Source of the DNA: Chishuiella changwenlii
GTDB lineage: Bacteria > Bacteroidota > Bacteroidia > Flavobacteriales > Weeksellaceae
Direction of reading: 5' to 3'
DNA length: 64,000 bases
Assembly: GCF_900142565.1 (NCBI RefSeq)
Contig: NZ_FRBH01000006.1
Location: 244,639 to 308,638, forward strand
Of the stretch, positions 52,097 to 59,341 are shown in pieces. A program made the translations under genes and the position numbers. The notes under the pieces are model-generated. The model was not told where the DNA came from, did no database searches, and saw only the letters and a program-made list of their open reading frames with translations. Numbering within the stretch: position 1 is the stretch's first letter; each line of letters begins with the position of its first letter.

Positions 52097-52104
52097 TAAG
52101 TTTG
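52097..52104 (+). promoter_or_regulatory. -7 promoter element before the 52121 gene
   Basis: TAAGTTTG matches TAnnTTTG, 16 nt before the ATG. Confidence 0.5.
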
Positions 52105-52120
52105 CGCTTTAAAATAATAT

Positions 52121-52570
52121 ATGAAGACATTTATCTATTTTCTTTTGTTTACTCCTTTTGCTTTTGGACAACAAGTTAATTTAGGAAAGACGTTGATTTA
52201 TCCTAAGTGTGAAAAATTTGAAAAGAAAGGTAATGAAAAATTAGAATTTTGCTTTTTAGGAAATTTTATTGAAGAAGTTGGTCAATACTCAATTAATATA
52301 TTGGCAAAGAAAAATATTCCTTATATAGATATTGAAGCAAAAATGAAATTTGTTATTGATGAGAGTGGAAATTTCACATCTTTAGAATTTTTTGGAAATG
52401 AATTCAATAAAGAGTTGATGAGAGAATCTGTAGAAATGTATTTGCAAAAATATAATAAAAGGAAGAAAAAAATACAACCAGCTAAGGATGAAAATGGAAA
52501 TCCTATTCCAAAATCATTTTATATTCCCTATGTATTGAAAAAAAATATTACGCATATTAATATGAACTAA
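52121..52570 (+). CDS. Exported TonB C-terminal-like protein
   Basis: The 149-residue protein has a signal peptide (MKTFIYFLLFTPFAFGQ) and a domain resembling the C-terminus of energy-transducer TonB: EAKMKFVIDESGNFTSLEFF, ELMRESVEMYLQKY, then QPAKDENGNPIPKSFYIPYV. It lacks the transmembrane anchor and Pro-rich linker of true TonB, so it is a stand-alone periplasmic TonB_C-like protein. Two cysteines near residues 31 and 45 (PKCEKF, LEFCFLG) are shared by related Flavobacteriia proteins. Its role is unknown. Confidence 0.65.
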   Translation: MKTFIYFLLFTPFAFGQQVNLGKTLIYPKCEKFEKKGNEKLEFCFLGNFIEEVGQYSINILAKKNIPYIDIEAKMKFVIDESGNFTSLEFFGNEFNKELMRESVEMYLQKYNKRKKKIQPAKDENGNPIPKSFYIPYVLKKNITHINMN

Positions 52571-52610
52571 AATAAACTTCCATTCAATTATTAAATGGAA
52601 GCTTATTTTT
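52571..52610. terminator. Terminator between the 52121 gene and rtcB
   Basis: A stem AATAAACTTCCATT/AATGGAAGCTTATT with one mismatch, followed by T5, starts at the stop codon of the plus-strand gene and ends at the rtcB stop codon on the other strand. Confidence 0.8.
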
Positions 52611-54045
52611 AATCTTCTCTAGAACCATCATCAGCCATTCTAACCATTTTAGGAGTAAAGGTAGCAACAACATCTACAAGATCTTGTTGTGCATCCATTA
52701 CTGCATGTATATCTTTATAAACCATTGGAGCTTCATCTTTTCCACCACCAATTAATGTAATACCAAAATCATTTAAATAAGTATTAATCTTATTTTGCGA
52801 TAAAGATTTTATTGCTTGTGTTCTGCTCATTAGACGTCCAGCACCATGCGACGCTGAGTTGATCGCATTTTCTTCACCTTTTCCTCTTACAAGAAATCCA
52901 GGCGCAGTCATAGAACCAGGAATAATCCCCATAACACCTTTAGAAGCTGGTGTAGCACCTTTTCTATGTACAATTACTTCTTCATTTTCATAGGTTTCTT
53001 TCCATGCAAAATTATGATGGTTTTCAACCTTTGATAAAACTTCTGCACCTAATGCGAATGTAATTTTTTGATGTATTACCTCATGGCAAGCAGAAGCATA
53101 TTCACCAGCTAAATTCATTGCAATCCAATATTCTTGACCTTCTTCAGAATCTAAATCTAAATAAGCTAGGTTTTTGGCTTTGTAAGGTAATTTACAGACA
53201 TCTTTTGCTAATCTAGTGTAATGATCGGCAACAGTAGCTCCAAAACCTCGAGAACCTGAATGCGTTAATAATGCAAGGTAAGTTCCTTTAGGAATATTTA
53301 AGGCTTTATCATCTTTCTCAAATTCCATTAGACCGAATTCTACAAAATGATTTCCTCCACCAGAAGATCCTAATTGTGACCAAGCCTTATCTTTTAGATT
53401 TTTTATAAACGAGTTGGTCTCAAATTTAGCATCATCCATAATACGATGTTCTGCTTTATATTGACCATGAAAACCATGACCCGCACCAAATTTGGTATTT
53501 TTCATTAAAATATCTTTTAAGCTATCATAATGTTCGATATAATGTGAAGCAGGTAAATCATAAACAGATAAAGCCATTCTACATCCTATATCTACACCAA
53601 CACCATAAGGAATAATGGCATTTTTTGTAGCTAAAACACCACCAATTGGTAAACCATATCCTTGATGAGCATCTGGCATTAAAGCACCAGCTATTGTGAT
53701 AGGTAATTTCATTGCAACTTTCATCTGTTCAAAAGCACCGTCTTCTATTTTATCAGCACCATAAACTTCAAAATCTTTTGGGTCTTCATTTAAAGGAATA
53801 GTTTCCTCTTCTTTCGTTAAATGGATTCCATCTATAAAACCTTTTGCTAACGGTTTAAAAATTTTATCATTAATAAAATCATTCGGAGAAGAAAGTACTT
53901 CAGCGTATTTTTCTAACATTTCTACTTTCGTATATCCCGTTCTCTTTTTATTAATTTTTAATGCGATTCCTAAAATTTCATTTTCAGGGTAACCTAATGC
54001 AATTAAATCATTACCATTAATAGGTTTATTATTTATATTATTCAT
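52609..54045 (-). CDS. rtcB: RtcB-family RNA ligase
   Basis: RtcB joins RNA ends carrying 2',3'-cyclic phosphate or 3'-phosphate to 5'-OH through a guanylylated-histidine intermediate, repairing cleaved RNAs. The 478-residue protein shows the Mn-binding IPYGVGVDIGCRMAL (Cys/Asp), the HGSGSRGFG-like THSGSRGFG, HHNFAWKE, GSMTAPGFLVRGKG and NSASHGAGRLMSR, whose His400 should be the GMP-accepting residue. GGGKDEAPMVYKDI closes the active site. It is the last gene of a minus-strand unit with nucleotidyltransferases and a slipin, overlapping the preceding gene by 8 nt. Confidence 0.95.
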   Translation of the reverse strand: MNNINNKPINGNDLIALGYPENEILGIALKINKKRTGYTKVEMLEKYAEVLSSPNDFINDKIFKPLAKGFIDGIHLTKEEETIPLNEDPKDFEVYGADKIEDGAFEQMKVAMKLPITIAGALMPDAHQGYGLPIGGVLATKNAIIPYGVGVDIGCRMALSVYDLPASHYIEHYDSLKDILMKNTKFGAGHGFHGQYKAEHRIMDDAKFETNSFIKNLKDKAWSQLGSSGGGNHFVEFGLMEFEKDDKALNIPKGTYLALLTHSGSRGFGATVADHYTRLAKDVCKLPYKAKNLAYLDLDSEEGQEYWIAMNLAGEYASACHEVIHQKITFALGAEVLSKVENHHNFAWKETYENEEVIVHRKGATPASKGVMGIIPGSMTAPGFLVRGKGEENAINSASHGAGRLMSRTQAIKSLSQNKINTYLNDFGITLIGGGKDEAPMVYKDIHAVMDAQQDLVDVVATFTPKMVRMADDGSRED

Positions 54046-55099
54046 AAAGTTTTGTTCTTAAATTAATTAAAAATTTTGTGTGTTTTTCCACGTTCGATGA
54101 GGTAGCGAATTTCTTTTTAGAAGAGATTTCCTCAATTTCTGATTGAAGCTTTTCTACCATTATCATGACTTCATCATAAGAATATTCACCATTTTTTATG
54201 GCAAGCAAATTTTCACGATCATCAACTCTTTTCACATTTAGATTTCCAGTTAAAAGCAGCTCTTTGGCAACTCGTAATAATCTAATGGTGTGCATCATAT
54301 TTTTACTATCGTATCCTTTGTCATGCTCAACATTTGTTGTGTAACGATCTTCATTTCTCAGCTTTATCCATTCCCAATATTCTTTATATTTAACACAATA
54401 TGAAGAATACTCATCTTTTTGAAAAATAAAATAGCCGACAGGTATTTCGTTTTTAGGTATTTCACTTAAACGAATATCATTGCTATTCTCATCTTTTATA
54501 AATCCCTTATAATTTAATTCTTCATTATAATAAAGGGTATATAAATCTTTGATATGATTAACTTTGCTTAAGCCACAAAACAGTTGTTTATAATGTTTTA
54601 TATTTAGCCATTCGTTAAGTTTAATCGTCTTACCATCTAAAATACAATAACAAAAATCTAAAACAATTTTTCGTTCAATATCCATTGGATTTAAGAATTT
54701 TTTATTTAATCCTTTTGCTTTTTTTGTTTGACTTAACGCATAGCCAAGAAAAGTTTTCTTAACATCATCTGTTATAAACTCTTTATAGTTTGAATCCTTT
54801 AATAGAGGAGATTTATACAGTATAAACTCTTCTGGAGTTGCTAAAATTTCTAAACAAGCAGGATTATTTTTTAGTAATAATTCTATAAAACGACCAATCT
54901 CATAATATACAATGTCATTGCTTTCATTACTTATTTGTGCGTGGTATTCTAAACCAAAGAAATGTTCCTTCGGAAGATAAAATACGCCTCTGATATCTGT
55001 ATCAGATTTTTCTGTTGCCAAGTTATGCGCTTTACTACCACTTATACATTCAAAAAGAATGAGGTTGTTACTTTTTAGAGTTTCTATAGTTAGTTTCAT
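54038..55099 (-). CDS. MNT-fold nucleotidyltransferase (YcgL/COG3541-like), copy 1
   Basis: The 353-residue protein has an N-terminal Pol-beta nucleotidyltransferase motif ISGSKAHNLATEKSDTDIRG (G-S, then D-x-D at about residues 34-36) and a third acidic strand expected near NDIVYYEIGRF. A long helical C-terminal part includes DKGYDSKNMMHTIRLLRVAK. Family members are thought to add nucleotides to RNA ends or to small molecules. Direct coupling to rtcB (8-nt overlap) supports a role in RNA end processing, but the substrate is unknown. Confidence 0.85.
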   Translation of the reverse strand: MKLTIETLKSNNLILFECISGSKAHNLATEKSDTDIRGVFYLPKEHFFGLEYHAQISNESNDIVYYEIGRFIELLLKNNPACLEILATPEEFILYKSPLLKDSNYKEFITDDVKKTFLGYALSQTKKAKGLNKKFLNPMDIERKIVLDFCYCILDGKTIKLNEWLNIKHYKQLFCGLSKVNHIKDLYTLYYNEELNYKGFIKDENSNDIRLSEIPKNEIPVGYFIFQKDEYSSYCVKYKEYWEWIKLRNEDRYTTNVEHDKGYDSKNMMHTIRLLRVAKELLLTGNLNVKRVDDRENLLAIKNGEYSYDEVMIMVEKLQSEIEEISSKKKFATSSNVEKHTKFLINLRTKLYE

Positions 55100-55157
55100 G
55101 GTTTATTTTTTTATCATCAAATTTTTGTAGATTTAGGTTGGTCTAATAATTAATTTG

Positions 55158-55490
55158 ATGAGGTGTTTATTTTTCTTATTTACTTTTTTAATCGTTAATA
55201 TAACTAATGCTCAAACAGTATTTACTACTAAATATGCTAGTCAAGCCAAGGTTAAGGTTTTTGTTGTGAATTATGAAAGTCAGGCTGATTTAAAAGTTTA
55301 TAAAGTAAAATATGAAAGCCAATCTAATGGTAATACAGGAAAATGGTTTTTTACCAAATATGATAGTCAGGCAAAAAATAAAATTCACTTTGTATCGTAT
55401 GAAAGCCAAGCAGATCTTAAAATATTCTATGTGAAATATGAAAGCCAAGCAGGTTGGAGAAAAGAAAACAAAAAATACTTACTTCAGTAA
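55158..55490 (+). CDS. Small exported protein with SQA repeats (DUF6150-like)
   Basis: The start is ATG 55158. The 110-residue product has a signal peptide (MRCLFFLFTFLIVNITNAQ) followed by about six repeats of the form Y-x-SQA: KYASQAKVKVF, NYESQADLKVYKV, KYESQSNGN, KYDSQAKNKIHFV, SYESQADLKIFYV, KYESQAGWRK. It matches what I recall as the DUF6150 pattern. It is encoded on the opposite strand inside the RNA-repair island, 55 nt from one nucleotidyltransferase gene (divergent) and 3 nt from the other (convergent). The repeats suggest a small beta-structure. Its function is unknown. Confidence 0.82.
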   Translation: MRCLFFLFTFLIVNITNAQTVFTTKYASQAKVKVFVVNYESQADLKVYKVKYESQSNGNTGKWFFTKYDSQAKNKIHFVSYESQADLKIFYVKYESQAGWRKENKKYLLQ

Positions 55491-55493
55491 TTC

Positions 55494-56252
55494 TTATTCT
55501 CCAATAGTTTTTATAAAAAACTCATCAACTCGCGCTTTATCAAATTCTATAGTAGGAATTTCTTCTACTTTTTCTTTTAATTCGCTTTTTAATTTTAAAA
55601 TCCAATTAATCAATTCTTCATCTTTATTTATAAGATAGCTTTCATCTACTTTTTCTTTTGTTTTCCAGTAAGACTTTATTTTACTTAAAATGTTTTCTTT
55701 TTCAATTAACACAACAAGATCCTTAAATTCCATTGGAGGAATTGTTCTTTTTTCTACAATCCATAAAGCAGATAAAACAGAACGTAAGGCATAAAATAAA
55801 CTTTTTAGTTTAAGCATTTCACTGTTCTCAATTTCTATTAGCTTTTTAGTTGTAATACCAAGATAGTGTGCTGAAACTTTTCTCGCATTAAATTGAGAGC
55901 TTACCAATTCTAATAAATCTTTTTCAAATCTATCATTTACTATATAATGAATAGGAGATTGTAGGTATTCGCTAATACTATAGTTTGATTTTAATATTAG
56001 TCGTAAAACTTTTTGAATATCCCATGCTTTAAAATCTAAATCATCTGTAATTTTAAAATCTATAAAATCATCCATTGGTTGTATTTTTAGATAATCGTTT
56101 ATTTTTCGTTTGTAAATAAATCGAACATCATAATCACTATCAGTGGAAGGGAAACCCCATGCGCGACTCCCTGATTCCACGGCAAATAGAATGTCTATTT
56201 TTTCTTCTTTTTCTATTTGCCTTAGTCTATCTATAATAATTTTTTTCATCAT
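55494..56252 (-). CDS. MNT-fold nucleotidyltransferase (YcgL/COG3541-like), copy 2
   Basis: The 252-residue protein starts at one of two tandem ATGs overlapping the slipin stop. The nucleotidyltransferase motif AVESGSRAWGFPSTDSDYDV (about residues 23-42) supplies G-S and D-x-D; a third acidic residue is likely in DDFIDFKITDDLDFKAWD. It has the short form compared with copy 1 (353 residues) and the two are clearly divergent. A 4-nt overlap with the slipin gene shows translational coupling. Confidence 0.87.
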   Translation of the reverse strand: MMKKIIIDRLRQIEKEEKIDILFAVESGSRAWGFPSTDSDYDVRFIYKRKINDYLKIQPMDDFIDFKITDDLDFKAWDIQKVLRLILKSNYSISEYLQSPIHYIVNDRFEKDLLELVSSQFNARKVSAHYLGITTKKLIEIENSEMLKLKSLFYALRSVLSALWIVEKRTIPPMEFKDLVVLIEKENILSKIKSYWKTKEKVDESYLINKDEELINWILKLKSELKEKVEEIPTIEFDKARVDEFFIKTIGE

Positions 56253-57340
56253 TTTGTGAACATTGTTTTTAGTTCGTTTAATACATTAGATCCTCCAGAG
56301 ATACTAATTTCACCAACTTTATCAGCTATTTTTTCGATGTATTCCATTTCTTTTAACTTCCATAAAGTTTCATTTTCTTCCATTAATTTTGCTGTGTTTA
56401 GTAAACTTCTGGTAGAGGCTGTTTCTTCTCTTCGTGTAATAGAGTTGGCTTGTGCTGTTTTCTCTGCAATTAATACACGGTTCATAATTTCTCTTATTTC
56501 TCCTGGTAAAATAATATCTTTCATTCCAGCATCTTTCAATTTTAATCCGATTGTTTCAAATTGTGTTTCAAACTTTTCGATAATGTATTTTGTTATCGAA
56601 TTTTTATCAGACATCAATTCATCAAATCCAATGTTTCCTATGAATTCTCTTAATCCTAATTGAATGGCTTGATAAATCATTTTTGTAAAATCTTTATCAG
56701 ACGTATACGCTTTCAATAAATTTGTAATTTGATATTGTACCATAAAGTTAATTCGTAATTGTACTTTATCTTTTGTCAAAATTTCTTGACCTAAAATTTC
56801 TATTGTTTGTGGACGTAAATCGTATGTTACAATAGATATTTTGGCTTCGTTGCTATAGAACAAATAATCACCAGCTTTTAAAATGCTATTAAACTGATTG
56901 TCTTTGAATAATAATCCTTCAAAATAAGGAGCGATAGAAATGGTACGAATAGCACTTATCTTTTTTAAAATTTCGATTTCTCTTTTATCTAATTTCTGTA
57001 CCTCTTCAGTCGAATTTAAATCATATTTAACTGTTGTTAATTGAGTTGAATTTTTCCAAATCATTACATTTCGGTTTACAAATGATTTATCGAATTGATT
57101 GTTTCTAAACGTTACTAAAACTTCATTGTGTATCACTTCGTAGATGTTGACCATAGATTTCAATGTTTCATTTTCTAAAATCATCGAATGAAATTTCACA
57201 TCAATCACTTCGTTTAAATTAAACTTTACGATTTCTTTATTAGAAAAAATCCAATATGTACCAGTTGTGTAAACTTTTGTTACTTCTTCGTTTTTTATTT
57301 TTATAGCAATTTCTTGCTTATTGATAGCTAATTTTTTCAT
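56249..57340 (-). CDS. Slipin/band-7 (SPFH) family protein
   Basis: The 363-residue protein has an SPFH domain at about residues 150-300 (EILTKDKVQLRINFMVQYQI, REFIGNIGFDELMSDKNSIT, FETIGLKLKDAGMKDIILPG). A helical/coiled C-terminus follows (AEKTAQANSITRREETASTR). The N-terminal ~130 residues are slipin-specific and there is no obvious transmembrane helix. SPFH proteins form large oligomeric cages or membrane microdomains. Family members recur next to RtcB in bacterial RNA-repair loci. It is the first protein gene after the tRNA-mimic RNA on this strand and overlaps the nucleotidyltransferase gene by 4 nt. Confidence 0.88.
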   Translation of the reverse strand: MKKLAINKQEIAIKIKNEEVTKVYTTGTYWIFSNKEIVKFNLNEVIDVKFHSMILENETLKSMVNIYEVIHNEVLVTFRNNQFDKSFVNRNVMIWKNSTQLTTVKYDLNSTEEVQKLDKREIEILKKISAIRTISIAPYFEGLLFKDNQFNSILKAGDYLFYSNEAKISIVTYDLRPQTIEILGQEILTKDKVQLRINFMVQYQITNLLKAYTSDKDFTKMIYQAIQLGLREFIGNIGFDELMSDKNSITKYIIEKFETQFETIGLKLKDAGMKDIILPGEIREIMNRVLIAEKTAQANSITRREETASTRSLLNTAKLMEENETLWKLKEMEYIEKIADKVGEISISGGSNVLNELKTMFTK

Positions 57341-57600
57341 ATCACTATTTTTATATTGTTTTTACTTTTTTTATAAAAAAGCTAATTTGTTTTCCTTTTT
57401 CTAAACGGAATTTGATGTTTAGTAAGCTTCTTTTAATTATTGTTTTTCAAATCGTATATTCAAATTTTAAATTGAATAAGAAGATTTAAAAATTAAAAAT
57501 CAATCATCTTATAAAGATTCAAATTCAGGTTTCGAGTAAGTTTTTGTTCTCATTTCTTGTTTCTCTAAAAGAGTAAACTTTCTAGTTGAAAATAAAACGC
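57341..57600. other. Noncoding leader between the tRNA-mimic RNA and the slipin gene
   Basis: The 260 nt of A/T-rich sequence hold no supported frame, terminator or strong promoter. If the slipin operon is read through from the RNA, this is its 5' leader; otherwise it must contain a separate promoter that I could not identify. Confidence 0.4.
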
Positions 57601-57620
57601 CTTAGCTTTTTCTTACTTTT

Positions 57621-57884
57621 GTCCGAAGACGATAAATCGGTGCTCGAAAGCGACCAAAACACAGAACCTTAATCTGTTGCTGTTTGTAATACTCTAACCA
57701 CTGAGTTACTTTAATTTGTTATTAAAGGCAGGATTCGAACCTGCGACCCTTACACCGCGGGGATTTATTATCTGGACTAGAATAGAAGAGATGAAACAAT
57801 TTCTACTACAATGCCATACAGAAACATTTGTCGAGATAAATAAATCAGTAGGTTGTTAAACCTTTGGCAAAATTGGAGTAGTAG
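57621..57884 (-). ncRNA. Candidate structured RNA around the tRNA-mimic module
   Basis: Several local helices flank the tRNA-like module on the same strand. On the 5' side, 57878-57884 pairs with 57803-57809 (CTACTAC/GTAGTAG), enclosing 57866-57869 with 57812-57815 and the hairpin 57850-57863. On the 3' side, 57661-57677 is a 5-bp/7-nt hairpin (ACAGA-TTAAGGT-TCTGT), 57639-57655 is a hairpin capped by TTCG with one bulged C, and 57621-57630 is GTC-TTCG-GAC. True 5' and 3' ends cannot be read from the sequence; the transcript may be shorter. Confidence 0.5.
57685..57754 (-). ncRNA. Circularly permuted tRNA-like module (bacterial Y RNA-like)
   Basis: On the minus strand, in order: TGTAA (57754-57750); 5-nt variable loop GGGTC; T-arm GCAGG-TTCGAAT-CCTGC; 3' acceptor strand CTTTAAT; loop AACAA; 5' acceptor strand ATTAAAG (57715-57709); TA; D-arm ACTC-AGTGGTTA-GAGT; A; and TTACA (57689-57685), which pairs with the first TGTAA. 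In tRNA numbering U8, A14, G15, G18, G19, A21, C48, U55 and C56 are all present, so the elbow and Levitt pair can form. The acceptor end is closed by a loop and the anticodon stem opens into the rest of the RNA. It precedes the slipin-rtcB unit. Confidence 0.85.
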
Positions 57885-57896
57885 TATGCAGAAGAT

Positions 57897-57904
57897 TTGC
57901 GCAA
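57897..57904. promoter_or_regulatory. Palindrome TTGCGCAA upstream of the tRNA-mimic RNA
   Basis: A perfect 8-bp palindrome containing the same TTGCG half-site as 57995-58013, just ahead of the structured RNA. It may be a second operator for the WYL regulator. Confidence 0.4.
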
Positions 57905-57994
57905 TAAAAAACATTTTGATTATTTTTTGTAAGTAGCTTATTTTTAGCGATATATTTTAATTTAATAAAGATAAAATTGAAATAAAATATTTTA

Positions 57995-58013
57995 TACGCA
58001 AATAGATTGCGTA
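57995..58013. promoter_or_regulatory. Inverted repeat TACGCAA-N5-TTGCGTA, candidate WYL operator
   Basis: Perfect 7-bp arms with spacer ATAGA lie 41 nt before the WYL gene start, in the divergent intergenic region. Position and symmetry suit autoregulation and control of the RNA-repair unit. Confidence 0.6.
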
Positions 58014-58054
58014 GTTAAATAACAAATTTGTATCATTACATAAATAAATAAGCT

Positions 58055-59086
58055 ATGGCAACGAATAAAATAGCACTTATTCGCTATCAGACGATAGATA
58101 AATGTTTGCAAAATCATTTCAGAAAATGGACACTAGAAGATTTAATAGAGAAAGTTTCTGAAGCATTATACGAATATGAAGGTATAACAACTGGTATTTC
58201 CAAAAGAACAATTCAGGGCGATATACAAATTATGCGTAGCGATAAATTGGGCTATAATGCACCAATTATTGTGAGAGAAAGAAAATTCTACGCGTATGAG
58301 GAGAAAACCTATTCAATTCATAATTCGCCCGTTTCTTCTGCTGATTTAGATAAAATGAAAGAAGTAATTTCTGTCATGAAACAATTAAATGGTTTTAATT
58401 ATTTTGATGACATGAATGAGATTATTACACGTTTAGAGAATAATATTTCTAAGAAAAATAGTCAGCAACCTAATTATATTCAGTTCGAAGAAAATCCTTT
58501 ATTAAAAGGTTTAGAACATTTAAATAGACTGTATCAAGGTATTGTAAAGAAACAAGCTTTATTGATATCTTATCAATCATTTAAAAATATAAGTAAATCT
58601 AACGAACCAAAACAGGCAGTTTATTACCCTTATCTATTAAAAGAATATCGAAATAGATGGTTTCTTTTAGCAAAAGCCAGAAAAGATAAAACATTGTATA
58701 CTTTGGCTTTGGATCGTATAGTTGATTTTTATGAATTAGCAAATGAACCATTTATAGACGCGCCAGAAATAGATTTTGAACATTATTATGATAATTCACT
58801 TGGAGTTACTAAAAGTATAAAAGATAGAGAGCAACGTGTTATTTTTAGAGTAAATAAGAAATTGGCTCCTTATGTTATTACAAAACCTATACATGCAACT
58901 CAGAAAATTGTTAATGAAAACGAATTGGGAGTATTATTCTCTATGGAAGTTATTCATAATTTCGAATTAGAAAGAGAGTTGTTAGGTTTTGGCGAAGAAT
59001 TGGAAGTTATAGCTCCTAAATTATTAAGAAGAAATTTAAAACGAAGATTAGAGAAAGCATTAGAATATTATCAAAGAAAGCATTAA
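58055..59086 (+). CDS. WYL-domain transcriptional regulator
   Basis: The 343-residue protein has an N-terminal winged helix (KIALIRYQTIDKCLQNHFRK, ISKRTIQGDIQIMRSDKLGY) and a WYL domain (about residues 155-260: KKQALLISYQSFKN, YPYLLKEYRNRWFLLAKARK, LYTLALDRIVDF). The WCX-type extension ends RRNLKRRLEKALEYYQ. WYL domains bind ligands, probably nucleic acids, and control stress and defence loci. It is divergent from the tRNA-mimic RNA/slipin/rtcB unit with inverted repeats between them, so it is the likely regulator of that island. Confidence 0.92.
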   Translation: MATNKIALIRYQTIDKCLQNHFRKWTLEDLIEKVSEALYEYEGITTGISKRTIQGDIQIMRSDKLGYNAPIIVRERKFYAYEEKTYSIHNSPVSSADLDKMKEVISVMKQLNGFNYFDDMNEIITRLENNISKKNSQQPNYIQFEENPLLKGLEHLNRLYQGIVKKQALLISYQSFKNISKSNEPKQAVYYPYLLKEYRNRWFLLAKARKDKTLYTLALDRIVDFYELANEPFIDAPEIDFEHYYDNSLGVTKSIKDREQRVIFRVNKKLAPYVITKPIHATQKIVNENELGVLFSMEVIHNFELERELLGFGEELEVIAPKLLRRNLKRRLEKALEYYQRKH

Positions 59087-59090
59087 AAGA

Positions 59091-59161
<71 letters not shown>

Positions 59162-59180
59162 TAGCTATTTATACATCCAG

Positions 59181-59213
59181 TTTGTCATTCAGAATTCATT
59201 TCGGAATCACATG
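59181..59213 (+). repeat. Dispersed palindromic intergenic repeat, third copy
   Basis: TTTGTCATTCAGAATTCATT followed by TCGGAATCACATG aligns with the minus-strand copy at 9981-10015. Confidence 0.6.
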
Positions 59214-59290
59214 ATGGAAGAGATATTAGGGGTAGATTTAAGTAATGAGACTTTAAAGTGCTATAGCAAGCTCAAATCTTAATAAAACAA

Positions 59291-59325
59291 AATGAGCTAT
59301 CTGATAAGGATAGCTCATTTTTTAT
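59291..59325. terminator. Terminator of glyS (bidirectional)
   Basis: An 11-bp stem AATGAGCTATC/GATAGCTCATT with T-rich tails on both strands, 17 nt past the glyS stop codon. Confidence 0.88.
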
Positions 59326-59341
59326 TATTTCAAATTATGAA

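Noticed and set aside
57661..57715. Non-permuted tRNA-Leu(AAG) using the D-arm and the ACAGA-TTAAGGT-TCTGT hairpin
   Set aside because: Twelve extra bases separate the D-arm from the hairpin, and the sequence after it has no valid T-arm or acceptor strand complementary to ATTAAAG.
57685..57754. Ordinary tRNA gene on the minus strand at the GGTTCGAATCC match
   Set aside because: The T-arm precedes the acceptor 5' strand and D-arm, and no anticodon loop with U33 closes the TTACA/TGTAA stem, so it cannot be a standard tRNA.
57803..57884. T-box or riboswitch leader controlling the slipin operon
   Set aside because: No T-box AGGGTGGnACCGCG-type motif or known aptamer core is present; the paired elements are better treated as part of the unknown structured RNA.
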